The notes: a model not told the origin generated them from the sequence alone. A DNA stretch of 64,000 nt from Lepidonotus clava (GCA_936440205.1 OW387145.1:27469075-27533074); one strand, 5' to 3'. Positions 35,769 through 48,900 are shown, counted from the stretch's first letter. A program made the numbers and translations.

Positions 35769-37571
35769 TCAGTCATAGAAACTGTCGTCGGAATCAAAGT
35801 CACTTCTGCTGACGTCACTTCCGCTTTCATCGTCAATGAAGCGGCCGGAGGTGGCGGTGGGCAGCGAGCGTCCGCCGTCGGCATCGTCGTCGGCGCCGCC
35901 ATTTGCGACGCCGACGATGCCTGGTTTGAAGGGCGGGTAGGTCCTGGTGGGCGGGTGGCCCTCCAGGTCGGCTATGTCGGGCACCTGCAGGTCGTCGTAG
36001 CCCGTGTCGGTGACGTCGTTGAGCCAGTTGAAGATGAGCAGGTTACAGTGGGACCGGCCCAGCGCCGGCTGGTCGGCGTCGTACGACTGGAGGTCCTGTA
36101 CGCGCACCTCGTGCCTCCTGGGCCGGCCCATCCGGTCCATAATGTCCTCCTTGATCACCTTGCTCAGGTGCGGCGCGATGCGGATGTTCTGTGGATATCG
36201 CGGGTGGCGCGCGTAGTCGGCGTCCGTGTACACCCCCTGCTCCTCCTCGATGGGCGCGCACACGTCGGTGCGGTCGCCGAAGCCAGTGGCCCTGGTCAGG
36301 TCGGAGACCGTGTGGCGGATCTTCCTCTTCACCTTGCTGCTGAAGACGCCCTCCAGGTCAGGCAGCCCGTGAATCGTGCTGTGCTTGCGCCTGTGGGCCA
36401 CCGTAGGGGCCATGGTGACCATGGTAGGGGCAGGCGACGTGGCCCTGGAGCCCTGGTCGAAGCGGCAGGAGCGGGCCGGGAGGGGGTAGTGCGCGTAGGT
36501 CAGGCGGCTGGAGGCGGCAGAGGACGCCCTGGAGGAACCAAGGTCATCTTCATCCGGGGGGTTCAAAGCGGCCAGCGCGGATTCGGGGCGCGTCTTGTTC
36601 ACCGATCGGACAATTTCTGCTGGGCTTGGCGTCCTTTCTGTAAGTTTTGAGCGGTAATTGCCCCCTTTCCTCCCGTCTTCCTCCCAGGTTACCCCCCTAC
36701 CCGTTTGGGCAGGGGGACTACTCTCTGGTGGCACCTGAGGGGAGGGTTTGGCCACACTCACAATGTTCTCGGTGCTGTAACTCTTATTGTTCTGGGCGAG
36801 GGTCAACCCCCGGCCGTAAGCACAGTCCATCAACATGCGCCGCTCCTGTTTGGTCATCACGTCCGTCGCCTTGCTCTTCTGCAGCACGTTCTGGATGGGC
36901 GCCGTCCGGTTCTTCATGTAGCCCTCTATCCGGGAGGCGTCCGCCTGGATGAACCTATCCAGCATACCCTTACGTTCACGGGCAAACACTTCCCAGTTGA
37001 CCTGTGGCGTTTTGGGCTTTGCAGGGCTCTTGCGTCGCTTGCGCCCTTTTCGTGGGGGCCGCGTCACGTTGTGTTCGGAGCAGGCGAGCAGTGAGAGGTC
37101 CGTGCGCACCGACTCGGAGCTTTCCGACCGTTTCAGCGAGTAGAACTTGGGTTCAGGCCCGCACTTTCCAGAGTACACCAGCTCCTCCTCTTCGCCCTGT
37201 TTCTCGTAAAGGTCCTCGAGTAGGGATTTGGTGGCCTCCGCCGCCCAATTCTCCCAGAACTTCCGAGTGAGCAAGGCCTCCTCGTCCTCCTTTGGGGGCT
37301 GGACCGGAGTCCCCGCCGCGGACGCTGATCCACTTTTCCCCCGGCGTCGCCTGGAGGAGCTCCCTCCGGATGACTTTGTGCCCGGTCTAGAGGTCATAGG
37401 GGTCACCACCCTGGAGGAGGGAGTCCGGCACCCCACAGGAGGAGACCAGTCTCCAGTAGGATGGCCATTGGGCGAGTTCACCTGGTAGAGTATTTGAAGG
37501 GCTTCGTCGTCGGTCAGCCCTGACTGTCTGCTGGGCAGGGACGCCCGGTAGGTGTTTAAAACCTCCAGCAT
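35769..37571 (-). CDS. Uncharacterised 600-residue protein, single coding exon
   Basis: The frame from ATG 37571 (MLEVLNTYRASLPSRQSGLTDDEALQIL) to TGA at 35769 has no interruption and is GC-rich, unlike its surroundings. I do not recognise the family. Visible: a short helical N-terminus, a Ser/Pro/Thr/Arg-rich low-complexity segment (about 40-90), an acidic QGEEEEL patch, a basic RPPRKGRKRRKSPAKPK block, a conserved-looking VNWEVFARERKGMLDRF...LQKSKATDVMTKQERRMLMD section, a low-complexity middle, then IAPHLSKVIKEDIMDRMG and CNLLIFNWLNDVTDTGYDDL, and an acidic Asp/Ser-rich tail. No signal peptide or membrane span. CAG just upstream (GAGACCAG/CACGTG) allows a 5'UTR exon. The basic block could be a nuclear signal; that is inference. 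The long open frame on the opposite strand is its shadow. Confidence 0.75.
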   Translation of the reverse strand: MLEVLNTYRASLPSRQSGLTDDEALQILYQVNSPNGHPTGDWSPPVGCRTPSSRVVTPMTSRPGTKSSGGSSSRRRRGKSGSASAAGTPVQPPKEDEEALLTRKFWENWAAEATKSLLEDLYEKQGEEEELVYSGKCGPEPKFYSLKRSESSESVRTDLSLLACSEHNVTRPPRKGRKRRKSPAKPKTPQVNWEVFARERKGMLDRFIQADASRIEGYMKNRTAPIQNVLQKSKATDVMTKQERRMLMDCAYGRGLTLAQNNKSYSTENIVSVAKPSPQVPPESSPPAQTGRGVTWEEDGRKGGNYRSKLTERTPSPAEIVRSVNKTRPESALAALNPPDEDDLGSSRASSAASSRLTYAHYPLPARSCRFDQGSRATSPAPTMVTMAPTVAHRRKHSTIHGLPDLEGVFSSKVKRKIRHTVSDLTRATGFGDRTDVCAPIEEEQGVYTDADYARHPRYPQNIRIAPHLSKVIKEDIMDRMGRPRRHEVRVQDLQSYDADQPALGRSHCNLLIFNWLNDVTDTGYDDLQVPDIADLEGHPPTRTYPPFKPGIVGVANGGADDDADGGRSLPTATSGRFIDDESGSDVSRSDFDSDDSFYD

Positions 37572-37599
37572 ATTGACCCTCACGTGCTGGTCTCACTTA

Positions 37600-40500
37600 C
37601 TATAAGGTACTTCAAGGTCCAGGTACACATTCCCACACTTAAAGGGCCACTTTTGGTGGCAAAGGCCATGTTGGGGCAAGGCCTCTAATATACTGCAGCA
37701 TTGTGTACTTATAACAAGGAGAAATTTCAACACACCATTAATGTGGTAGTATTCTGTCTGATAATTGGCTGGGGTAACATTGGCCCAAGAGCTAACTAGT
37801 GCTTCTCAACCCTCCTGGCTAGGTTGATATTGCTCTATACACTTTTATGAAAGGCGCACTATGTTATATGAAGTGGGCTTGGTATTCATTATACCGAACT
37901 AGCTCACAATAGACGCCTCCTTTTGTAGTTGGTCATGAGTATACTTTCCAATCAGAGACTCGAGTTTTCATGTGATGGTAATTCATTTGGTTCTTCGTGC
38001 ATTGGCACGGTGCCTCGAGACAAATCTGTTTCTAAATCAATCCCGGATTTTGTTTCTAGTATCTGTGTATATCCATCCTTTTTCTGTCTTCACCAGTCCA
38101 TCTTTTCCTCCTGAAGTATAGAAAAGAAAACGATAATACATTAACTGTATCAGGTTACAATTCTAAACTAAGGTAATCATACTTTTAACGGGCAAATCAA
38201 GGATTCTTACAAATAGGGGCTGTGCCGTATATCAGAGTCCAAACTTCACAGGGAATTCCGTTTTCCCAATTTCTGGATATTTGGATTATTAAGATTCCAA
38301 GAATAAAATTTAATTTTTTCCCCGGAAAATTCACACAACTTTAATGACATTATCAAATTAGAACACTCTGGGATCAGAACAAATCATGGAAATCGATAGG
38401 GGGGTGCCGTTTGCACCACTCCCTGGATCTATTGTTTGATACTACTTTTAGAATTTTGAAGCAATTAAATATCCATTTAACACTTTAGGTTTAAGAAAAA
38501 CAGCATTTTGGAATAAGGATAATCCAAAGAATATGTATCATTCTTATAAAAACACCCTTGTTATCTTGTTATCTTGTTTATTCCACCTCCAGTGATCCAC
38601 CGTGTTCCTGCTAAATGATTTACAAGTAACCTAAGTCAAAATTTCATTTGCCTTGCTTGCTTAACCATTTTTGAACTTTAATGTTGAGAAAGGGACGCCC
38701 GGAACATGGAACATAACTTTACTAAAGATAAACGTGTATTCAATTATATAGCTCGACTAATATGGTTACAGAAAGAATATTTCAAACCTGTTTGAATAGG
38801 TATCGTTATTGATCCCCGAACTAACATTGAAGTTAATGAAACAAACACTTAAGGTTACCGGCTTTCATGGGTCAATGCTTAATAAAGGAACACGTGTATC
38901 GCCCTAGGCGGTCAGTTACATTAACCCACTTTCACGTAGCTCCGATTTTGTATGAGAGTTTTACAATATATTTTCAAATAGAAAGAACATAACATCATCT
39001 GAAAATATAGACGCTATTTCTTTTTCTAAATGGGTACGTTTTCAACGTTATGTTTGTGTAAACAATATTTTCTTGTTGCCAAAACTTTTTGATATCTTGG
39101 AATTCAAAGGGTTTGTGTGTTGGCGGTGAAGTGCATGTATATGACCCGCGCCAAATGAGTTGCCGTATGAATGGCAAGGCTATATTACCACGAGTGGAAC
39201 TAAGATTGTATATAATAGCCGTCAGTCACTGCTCAGTGATATGGGCTTAGAACTCCTCCACGGGAATTAATGCCTTATTTCGTACCCTGTTTTCGAAGAA
39301 ATAATGTGCCCATGTATTAATATTAAATTAATCGCGAGAAAACACATATTGGATTCGTGCATGAAGAGAATAAAAGAACCGCCAGAATGTAAATGTAATT
39401 ATATACCCGGTAAGCTTGAGATTCATTGAAAAATTAATGCCTGGCCTATAGCATATCTTTTCCCTATGCACAAGGTCCGGAGTGGATAAGAAAATGTTTT
39501 TCATGTTACGCTACTTTAAAGACAATATTAAAACTCATATATCTTTCACTGCTGTGTGAAAAAGCTGGTGTTGATAATATGAGATAAGTTCGTCCTCAGG
39601 CAAACGTTTTTTTTCTTTTCCGTACAGCCTACGTGAACAGGTGAAGTAGCTCATTGAAAGTTTGATATGGCTATTTCGCCAATAGATATAACCTTGTCCA
39701 TTGTAATGAATCATACCGATCTGTTTATCTACTGTTAATGTGAAAAATGCAGTATACAGGCATTATATACATGAGATGTGTTAATATTTCCTTCAGAGGA
39801 ACTAGCTCATAATATTATGAATTAAGCTTGGCCTACCCTAAGAAAAGATCTAATGGATTATAAATTATACAATCAAGGTGGTATTACACCGTACAACCTG
39901 GGCTGCGATATCAATGCGATACGATGATATTCGTATTATTACAGAAAAATTCGCATACAGGCTTCATATGATTATTAAAAGATTGGCAAAAACATTGGAA
40001 CATGTTATACATGTATATAATTATGTGTTATACAGAATTTAATCTCTAGGCCCCTATTATGTGCTATTTCTCTACGAAATAGTCATATCGTAGATCAAGT
40101 CGTGTAGTGTAGGCCTAATACCGCCTTTACTGAGCTTTTCGGATAATATTTCACAAATTTGTAACTCATTCCACTTTTGCTATAGATCTACTTACAATCA
40201 AGTTCGCAGAGCAGGCGTATGAGAATCCAATATATTTGTAGAATTTGTATCCAGTGTCTAGAGTCTTAAAGGAAACCCGGTTGCTCCTCCATTGGGTTTC
40301 TATGTAATAAGCCAGAACTGAATGAGTAATGGTACTTCTCAGTCCAAGGAAACAGGAATGAGTAGTGATCTTCTCCCCTGGTGTTAACTCTAAACTCGCA
40401 CAGGAACAAGCACGTATTCAACAACGATCTGCATGGGGCCAATTGTGCTCTGTGTTTGATGTTTCCACTTGTAAGTCCGTAGAAAAATGCCGTCTGCGTT

Positions 40501-42410
40501 GAGCAGCACAAGAAGAAACTAACATGTCCTCGCGCAATTACAACAATGTTCAAAGTCGCACTGATCCCTATCCACGGTGTTATAGAGCCTAATGCACACC
40601 ATGTGTATAGTGAGGCTGTGGGCTCCCAAAGACAACATACAGCACAAGGCTGTGCCAATATCACTGCCAGCCCTTGTGTCGACACTTTAAGGCCAGTCTC
40701 AGGCTTGAGTGGTTAGGACAGGTAAGTGCCATGTGATCCCGCCCGTGTGTAGTCGTATCAATGAGCACCAGGAATTAATTAGATGCTTCCACCTGCCAAA
40801 TAAGAACGCACACCGTGTAAGCCACGGTACCGTTCATTTCCTCCTGGGTCTTAAGTGGAGGACGAGTAGTCTCTGTATCAGAGGTATTAAAGGTAGAGCA
40901 CCGGGTATAGAGAAATTATATGAGGCTGGGAAAGTAAATCATTCGCTTATCTTGAAAGTCTTGTAAAATGCTCATGGCGTTCCGAAAGAAAGACCACCAA
41001 CATTTTCAATAATCTTATAAGTGCGGGGGATCTCAAATGTTTTAGAAAGTATGACGGACGAACCGACGGGAAATTAATTCATATTGGTGAACATACACCC
41101 TAAATCAGGCCCATATTACTACATAGATTCTCCGATGATTTTTTTTATTGGCCAAACAAAACCTCTGACGAGTTGTATAGGGGCTACATTGTATAAATGT
41201 TGACAAAATAAAATTTGAACAATGTATACCTATAAATACATGCAACGATATATGATACATATTGTACAACTTTTGGAAGAACTTGTTAAGTAACAGGAAC
41301 AGTGATTCAATAAAAAAAATATTCAAATTGGAAGTTTGGTAAAGGTGCCTATATGAAGCTAATATACCAAACACATTCTGTTTATACATTATAATAGGGA
41401 GGCCCGCAGTTTCCTTCGCTATACTCCTAGAAAAAGCTTCCCTTGGCCTACGAGCTGTGCCTACACCTGCAATGGGCTCCTATTGTGGAGATCAGGCTCG
41501 TTCATTTAGATTTTATGGCTTGAGATGTAATCAGCTGTGAGCGGCATGAGGGGCGATGAGAATCTCACAATGTTATAGAGGTCGGTCAAGTGTGCAATCG
41601 TCAAAGGTGTTACGCCCCGTGCACTCTCCCCAGCAACATGACGCAGTTGTCTTTGATTTCAACGTCAGGAGATTTTCAATAATATGAAACGTAGAAAATA
41701 TCCAAATTCTTTCAAATCTAATCTGGGCCAAAGTTGAGCTTTAAGTACTTTTCTTATCAGAAGATTATAGGAACGACTTTAAAGTGATATAGATGTATTC
41801 GGATTTGTGTTCCGTGATGAGGAAATTTAGAAAACCATTTGATTGCCAAATCTCAGGAATGAATGAGAGCTGACTAAGAAAAGAAATCAAGAAACAAGCA
41901 TGCAGAGACAGTATTTAGAGAGCATAATTAGGCCCTACTCCTAATAGGCGCAGTTTTGATTTTAGAAATTTTGATTATTTTGAGCTGTGCAGAACCCTCG
42001 GGGGTTGTTTATACTGTATGTCTGGTGCAAAGTGCCACGCCCCCTTTCATGCTAACTTTGTTATGGTGGATTGTAAGTATATATGAGGCTTGTGGGTTAC
42101 CATAGGCCTACTGCATATTTGCTTCAATATGCCATGTCCCCGTTCATGCTAATTTCAACAAGACCCTTGGGGGTTTAAAGTGCAACTGCCCCTTTCATAT
42201 CAATTCAGGTTGCCCGCGCAAAGTGTAAAAAAGGTCCGAAGTTGATTTTTTCCCCCAAATTTAAGGCCTTAAAAGATTATTTAAGATTTATTAGACCTAT
42301 CCTAGAAGGTCACAATAAAATAAAAACTTATTCCGGCCACCATGCTTTTTTCTGAGTTAAAGGCTGAGAAAGAAAATGTTCTTAACCATAGAAGTCTATG
42401 GGAAAAATAA
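37600..42410. other. Intergenic region, no supported gene
   Basis: AT-rich, single-copy-looking DNA. A 139-residue minus frame at 40266-40685 has no recognisable features. Some short GC-richer islands occur near 40400-40900. Confidence 0.45.
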
Positions 42411-42415
42411 ACCTA

Positions 42416-43256
42416 CACTGTAAAAAGTTAATGTTATTTTACAGCAAATTGTACAGTTAATTTACAGCAATGTTTGCTGTTGGAAAATAAACAGATAAAC
42501 TTGCCGTAGGATTACGAGATTTGTACTGTAAATTTGAATTTACATAATGAGAATGTACTTTTACAGTGCATCTGACTGTAAAATACAGTGACCACCAGGA
42601 GTGCAAAAGTAAAAAGTACAAAAACGTTTTTGGCATATTAACTTTACACCATATTTTCAGATGAATTAATTACATTTAATGATGTCAAAGAGTGAATACC
42701 ATACTCATAAAATGATCTGATATCTTAAGTTATTGAAATACATATTAATGATTGTAATTATTACGAGATAATTATAAACTATATGCATAGACACCTTTTT
42801 GGTGTAAAGTATAATTTATAGGTAAGTAATGATCTCTTAAACTTGCTGCAACATCACCCAATGCATGTTTGTGTTAGTAAATCTAGCATAATTACATCCC
42901 ACAACCTCCATACATTGGTTTGTGGTTGGGAATTAACAATTTCCTTTGATTTATGGGGGGTATTTTATGTTAAATTAATGTTAAAAGGCTTTTAATTTAA
43001 AGTGCTGTAAAATAACAGTCCACTGTAAATTTACAGTAAACTTTGCTGGAAACTTTGCTGCCAGCAAAGTTTACTGTAAATTTACAGTACTAAGTTTGCT
43101 GTTTATTTACAGCACTATTTACTGTAAAACATCTACAGTACCATGTGCTGTACAATTTACAGTACATCATATGCTGTAATTTTACAGCAAAGTTTACTGG
43201 AAACTTTGCTGCCAGCAAAGTTTACTGTAAATTTACAGCATTTACTTTTTACAGTG
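42416..43256. mobile_element. 841-bp TA-flanked MITE (Tc1/mariner-like) packed with ACTGTAAA/TTTACAGT
   Basis: It begins CACTGTAAAAAGTTAATG and ends TTTACTTTTTACAGTG; TA lies at both outer ends. Near the right end, the phrase ACTTTGCTG(G/C)...CAGCAAAGTTTACTG recurs twice about 150 bp apart. Palindromes such as ACTGTAAATTTACAGT are frequent. No transposase. TA duplication and TIR fit a non-autonomous Tc1/mariner derivative. Confidence 0.8.
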
Positions 43257-44390
43257 TACTGCTATCTAACTGGCTCTGGAAAATTCAAAAACCATTACAG
43301 CTTTACCAAACCCAAGGGATATGTACCTAAAGTCTATAGCATTATTTACAAGCCAAAAGAGACAGGGGTCACAGATGATATTGAATTGCTGGAGGTTGAT
43401 GAACCCACATCAATCCATTGTTTCTGTATAATCCAATATACAACTTTTGTACCTGTTCCCCAAGATTTTTTATTATGCTACTTTCTTTTATCAATTTCAT
43501 TTCAAAATCAGATCCCAATCATATCCAATGAGAGATTTTTAAGTTTTGAGATATTTCATTTTTGACACTAGGGGGCACATGTGTGCCTGATTTAGTTAAC
43601 ATTGATTTCTCTTTAAATTTTCATTCAAAATTTCTGATTCTTTCAAAATTCCAGTCCAAGTCAGTTGTAATCAATTTTTCATGTGCAATTTGAAAATTTG
43701 ATGGTTTTAAAATTTTCCGACCAGGGGTCACAAGTGTGAACAGAACGTTATCCCTTTAAAGGTCTTAAATTGGATCTGATTTGAAAAATGAAAATCAAAT
43801 GACGGGTTTGGAAAAATGCCACTCTTTTGTTGAGTGTTTATATACATCGAACCTTATGCAAAGATAATTTTCTTTACATGTGGCATATAGGTCTTACATT
43901 TGTCCAATTCTGGTCTTAAAAAGGCCTTAAACTGATTTTTGAAAAAGCGTGAGCACCCGGTGATTATGTTATAAGTTTGTTTTAGGTGAACGAGACCCCC
44001 AGTGGTTGCATATACTGAATGGTTGCTCCAAAGTGACACGCCCCTTTCATGCTTACTATATTTATGTTATGATTGATTTAAGACTAGTTTGAGTATATAT
44101 CCATGTATTGATGAGACAATGGGTTTGAGGAAACCGAAAACTTAAAACAAATCCCAATGAGATCCGATGACATCCAATTGACATCCCAATGACATAACAT
44201 TGACATCCCAATGACATCCCAATGGCATACCATTGCCATCCCAATGGCATACCATTGACATCACTATGACATGCCATTGCCATCCCACTGACCTCACAAT
44301 GACATCCATAAGAAATTCCTAAGACATGCGAATGACATCCCTATCACATGCAATTGACATCCCAATGACATGCCATTGACATCAAAGTGA

Positions 44391-44603
44391 TGATGATGAT
44401 GTGTTGGAGTTTCAGGTCCACTCAGCAATTTTTCAGCTATATCGAGACCAACTCTGGTTTTTGACTACCAATTGGCTTACCAAATCTATGGGTGTAAGAA
44501 TGACGGAAAGGCAAGGTGGTGTAGCAGGTACTGCCCAGACTTGAACCTGGGTCTCCCATGTGCAAATTGAGGACCTTATCCACTACACCATCCCGCCCCC
44601 TTC
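44391..44603 (-). mobile_element. tRNA-derived SINE inserted in the 11-bp satellite
   Basis: On the minus strand: GGATGGTGTAGTGGATAAGG (box A), CCAGGTTCAAGTCTGG (box B), a middle ATATAGCTGAAAAATTGCTG with GAGTG, and an (ATC)n tail. AGTGA flanks both sides (44386-44390 and 44604-44608). It differs from the poly(A) SINE at 1867. The head is too altered in the acceptor stem to be a working tRNA gene. Confidence 0.75.
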
Positions 44604-45021
44604 AGTGAAATTATATCCCCAAGACGTCCCAATGACATCCGTATTTCAAATACAAATTTTGATACTGCTGATTTTGCATTTGGTTGATTTTCTCAGAGAA
44701 TATGGTATAATTCGAAAGAGGATTGCATGAACTTTCTAACTAATGATATCCCTAAGACATCCCAATGACATCCCTAAGACATTCCAATGACATCTCTATG
44801 ACATCCTTAAGACATGCCAATGAGATTCCATTGACATGCCAATGAGATTCCATTGACATGCCAATGAGATCCCATTGGCATCCCAATGAGATACCAATGG
44901 CATCTCAATGACATCATTAAGACATCCCAATGACATCCCTATGACATCCCATTGACATGCCAGTGGCAGTGAAATGACACCCCATTGACATCCCAATGAC
45001 ATCCCAATGAAATGACATTAA

Positions 45022-45593
45022 CAGAGATGCCAGCGAAGATTAAGACAAAAACCGGAAATCTAATGTTTAAGAATTAGCATGAAAGAAATAGTATATTCTT
45101 ATTCATACACATACAAAAGACGTAATTCAGTGTTTCATTTTCAATCTAAATCTTTTTATCAATTTTACCACTAAAACTTTTGGTGTGTCTTCCCCTCCCT
45201 CTGTCCTTCGTCTGTATAAACGATTATCACCCTACTCAGATTACAGGTCTCCCGGTCTGAGACAGTGATGGATAACAAAATCTCAAATCTCCCTGCCCCT
45301 GCCCAGCGCCAAGGCCGGCAATGGTGAAGGTATGGGAGAAAACCGGAGGCCCAGGGCCGGAAAAGCCGGTGGTAGCAGATATCTTAAAGAGGTCTCCTAC
45401 TTCTTAATATGTTGGGAATGGGTTCAGGACGTAAATATTACATTGAACCTGTACGGCAGTTTGATGTTATGCAAAATTAAAGACATGATAGATATCTTCT
45501 ATTCATAAGTTGATAACAATGAAATATTTGAAAAAGATCTATGAGTATTCCAACACCGGATTTCCGGCAAAAGACGGAAAACTGGCATCTCTG
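45022..45593. mobile_element. 572-bp MITE with CAGAGATGCCAG ends, inserted in the satellite
   Basis: It begins CAGAGATGCCAGC and ends ACTGGCATCTCTG, a 12-bp perfect inverted repeat. Subterminal CCGGAAATC is also shared by both ends. An ATTAA word sits on both sides but with a 2-bp offset on the right, so the target duplication is unresolved. The CAGAG start resembles hAT elements. No transposase. Confidence 0.7.
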
Positions 45594-46179
45594 CGATTAA
45601 AATGAAATCCCCAAGACATCCAAAAGAAATTCCAATGAAATCCCATTGTCATTCCTGAGACATGCCAATGAGATATCCCATCCCATTCTATGACATTCCA
45701 TTAACATCCCAGTGACATTTCATTGACCTGCCAATGACATCCCAATGCTATCCTAATGCATCCCTATGACATCCCATTGACTACCCAATGACTTCCCAGA
45801 GGTATCCCAATGACATCCCTTTGACATCTTATGACACCCCAAATGACATCCCTATGACATTCCTAAGACATCCCAATGGCATCCCTTTGAAAGTGATATC
45901 CCTAAGACATTCCAATGACATCCCAAAGACATCCCTATGACATCCCATTTAATCTCAATGACATCCTATGGACATATCATTGACATCCATATGACATCCC
46001 ATTGACATCTGTAAGACATCCCAATGATATCCAATAGACATGCCGATGACATCCCTATGACATGCCAATGGCATCCTAATGACATGCCAATGTCATCCCT
46101 AAGACATGCCAATGTCATCCCTAAGACATCCCAATGACATGTCAATGTCATCCCTAAGACATCCCAATGCCTTTGCCCC

Positions 46180-48900
46180 TTTGTCCTACCTTTGCCATGT
46201 CATTTTAATACTTTAGATACCACAATTTGTACGTGTCACATGCTCGATTTTGACAGGATTTGCCCAATTTTCACCGGAAATGTCCCTGACTAAATCCATT
46301 CATTTGAGAATAAGCAAGGGGTCTCAATGTCTGCCACCAGCCATGCATATGCAGTGACAACTATAGTATTTTTGTGGCACTTTATACATCACATGAACAT
46401 AGTACTTCCTCTATTTTATTTAACAAATAACATCTCATTCAACCTTAAATAAAAAACTTTGTAAGTTGTCGATTACATTTTTGTTTTGAAGATAGATATT
46501 TTCCTATAGCCTTCCAAGGAATCGTTTCTCAGAAACGTTATTCAAACCCTATGTTTTACTTAATGTTGAACATTTTGTATGTATTCTTTCTATATATGTA
46601 GAGCAAGCAATCAATAAATCATTCCATTATAGCGTAAACTATTGTGTACAGCAGTAAAACAGTTAACATTTTCAACCCTTAAAGGGAACCTTTCATATAA
46701 CTGCAGGATATGTATTTTTCAATGAATTCAATTCGGCATGTTAATCACAACTTGGACTATCAATGTGAGCAAATTTGAAGGAAAATATTGAGTTTAGACA
46801 TAATTATGGGACATTAAAAAACTTGTATTTTATTAAATTTTCAAGGGAAATACCCTGATTTATGACAGAGCAAGGAGAGTTCCTGGGGAATCCCAACTGT
46901 CCTTAGAAGGGAATCCCCATCCCTGTAGAATTTGTGATAAGAGTTATGCTAACTTAAGTATATATATTTGACCTAATGCAACCAACTAATAATAAATCAA
47001 AATATACATCCTTCTACAACCATTCATTAATCATGGAATCACAAAAAATCGGGGAATTCCCAAAAGTTAATTCCTTTCCTGAAAAATTCCTTAGATCTTG
47101 TCATTTTCAGATTTTTACTTTTGAAATATCTTTAGAATACTTAAGTAAAGTTAATTACACAAAAAATCGCACCTCGTGAATTTATGTGCAAGCTTTCCTT
47201 TAACTTCAAATTTGACAGCACAAAAAGAAACAGACATAAAATCAAATAAATCATGTAGTTTATTAAAACACGTGGCCTAACCAATAAATCCTTTACAATA
47301 TGGTACATGTCTATTAGTAAATACTAAATTGTGCCACTGTATAAAACTCCATGATGTGACTCGTGTATGATACACGAGCAGTTGATATACCTTTATAATA
47401 CAGTTCATCGATACAGGACTATAATAGTGTGCTCTAGGAAATGTGTGTTGGGGTTTCCTTTGTGAAGTAGACTATTTCTTTTGGCAATGGTTGATCATGA
47501 TATAAGCTAAATATATGATAAACCAAAGGTTCTATGTGAAATGAGGTCTTCTCGAAATAGCTAGGATAACGCATAATACAGTTAACAACGCAAGACCTGT
47601 CTTTGTTTTCTCTTTTTGGGTGATAAAAGAGGCTTTAACCCTATGATTATGTGGCAGTCGTATCATATTTTATTTATATCCCGAAGTCCGGTATGTTTTG
47701 AATTTGTATGGTAGATTCCATTGAGGCTATATAGAATTCCCATTCCGCAATATATTTGTTTTTCTAAAATAAATATTCAGGCCTCAAATAAAATATCCAA
47801 TTTGATATAATATGGCAAATGATTTACTAAATAAGCTGATCTAGTTTGTGTTGGACTGTGAGCACCATATATAACAACCCTACATGCATACCACATCTAT
47901 AAATGGTCACGTTTATATCACAATCTCCATACCTCATTCCTTCTAAATGTTAAAATTAGTGTTTATTGACGATTTTGGGTTGTGCTTTGACTATACAGGC
48001 CTCATTTTTCTTTTTACAAGCGATATAACATGGTAAGGGACACTATACTATTCGGGCGTCAGTTTATACTTCATGGTTTGGATTATATTAGACACGTTAT
48101 GCTTAAAATGGTTAAAATATAAAAGAGGTCACAACACTGTAAAGAATGGTTTACCCTTTTGATTGAATTAATATCAGTCAAGTTTCTAAAAACTAAAATA
48201 ACCTAAATATTACAGATCAAATGGACTTCCATTTGCATAAAGAGTCGTGCATTTGTGTCTGATCTTTTTAAGTTGAATACTCCTTGCTTTACATTTTATG
48301 CCAAAGGAAATTAATATATGAACAACTAGGTTGTAAACCAATAACATATATAAATATAAGTTTTAAACCACCGCATCATAGATGATCATTAACAACTTGA
48401 AGATGGCAGATAATATCAAAGGACAATATGCAACTATGCATAGTGCTAACACTCCCCCCACACTAAATTAAATTTGTAAAAGAAGTTATTGCAAGTAAAA
48501 TATATATGAACACTCAGATATCATTACCAGGAAAAGGTACCAGATACAAATGAATAAAGTAGTTGACATTTGTACATACTATAAAATCATTCATCTTTGA
48601 AATACTTGCAATGCAAACAATTTGTCTAAACACCATTTCTCTTGAGAATGTCGTTGTACACAGAACTATAACACTTTCCATTGACTTGAAGTAGCATATT
48701 GAGGCTCGGGCAAGAGTTATATTCTGTTCGGAATGAAGGCTTGAAGTAGACAAGTCTTTACTGTAACAAGTTTCGTTTTTATATGGTACGTCCAAATAGT
48801 TGGTCAACATGGTGACCTTCGTTGAGCAGAAATGTCAGGAGGTCAGAAAATAAAACTGCCTGGTTTTGTACATTTTTTCCCACAAACCAAAGACAAAGAT
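46180..48900. other. AT-rich region downstream of the SEC23IP-like gene
   Basis: No supported gene. Several minus-strand AATAAA words (TTTATT on plus at about 47259, 47668 and 47963) could end the SEC23IP-like transcript. The rest is featureless. Confidence 0.4.

Larger units (their letters stand above)
44159..46170. repeat. 11-bp satellite (TGACATCCCAA)n, interrupted twice
   Basis: Degenerate units of the type TGACATCCCAA, with variants CCCTAAGACAT, CATGCCAATGA and CATTGACAT, fill 44159-44385, about 44620-45015 and 45600-46170. The phase is mostly kept at 11 bp. The gaps are a SINE and a MITE. A few copies persist beside them. Minus-strand frames made of GMSLGCQWDVI are repeat artefacts. 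Confidence 0.9.

Noticed and set aside
35694-36650. 318-residue plus-strand frame
   Set aside because: It is antisense to the GC-rich orphan gene and made of Val/Gly/Arg/Ala runs typical of a shadow frame.
40266-40685. 139-residue minus-strand frame
   Set aside because: No recognisable domain, no splice neighbours and a composition like chance sequence.
43143-43565. 140-residue plus frame
   Set aside because: It straddles the end of a MITE and unique DNA, so it is a chance frame.
44505-44603. Possible tRNA gene on the minus strand
   Set aside because: Boxes A and B are good, but the acceptor ends do not pair and the sequence continues into a SINE body and tail.
44796-46151. Minus-strand frames rich in GMSLGCQWDVI
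   Set aside because: They are translations of the 11-bp satellite, which has few stops in that strand.
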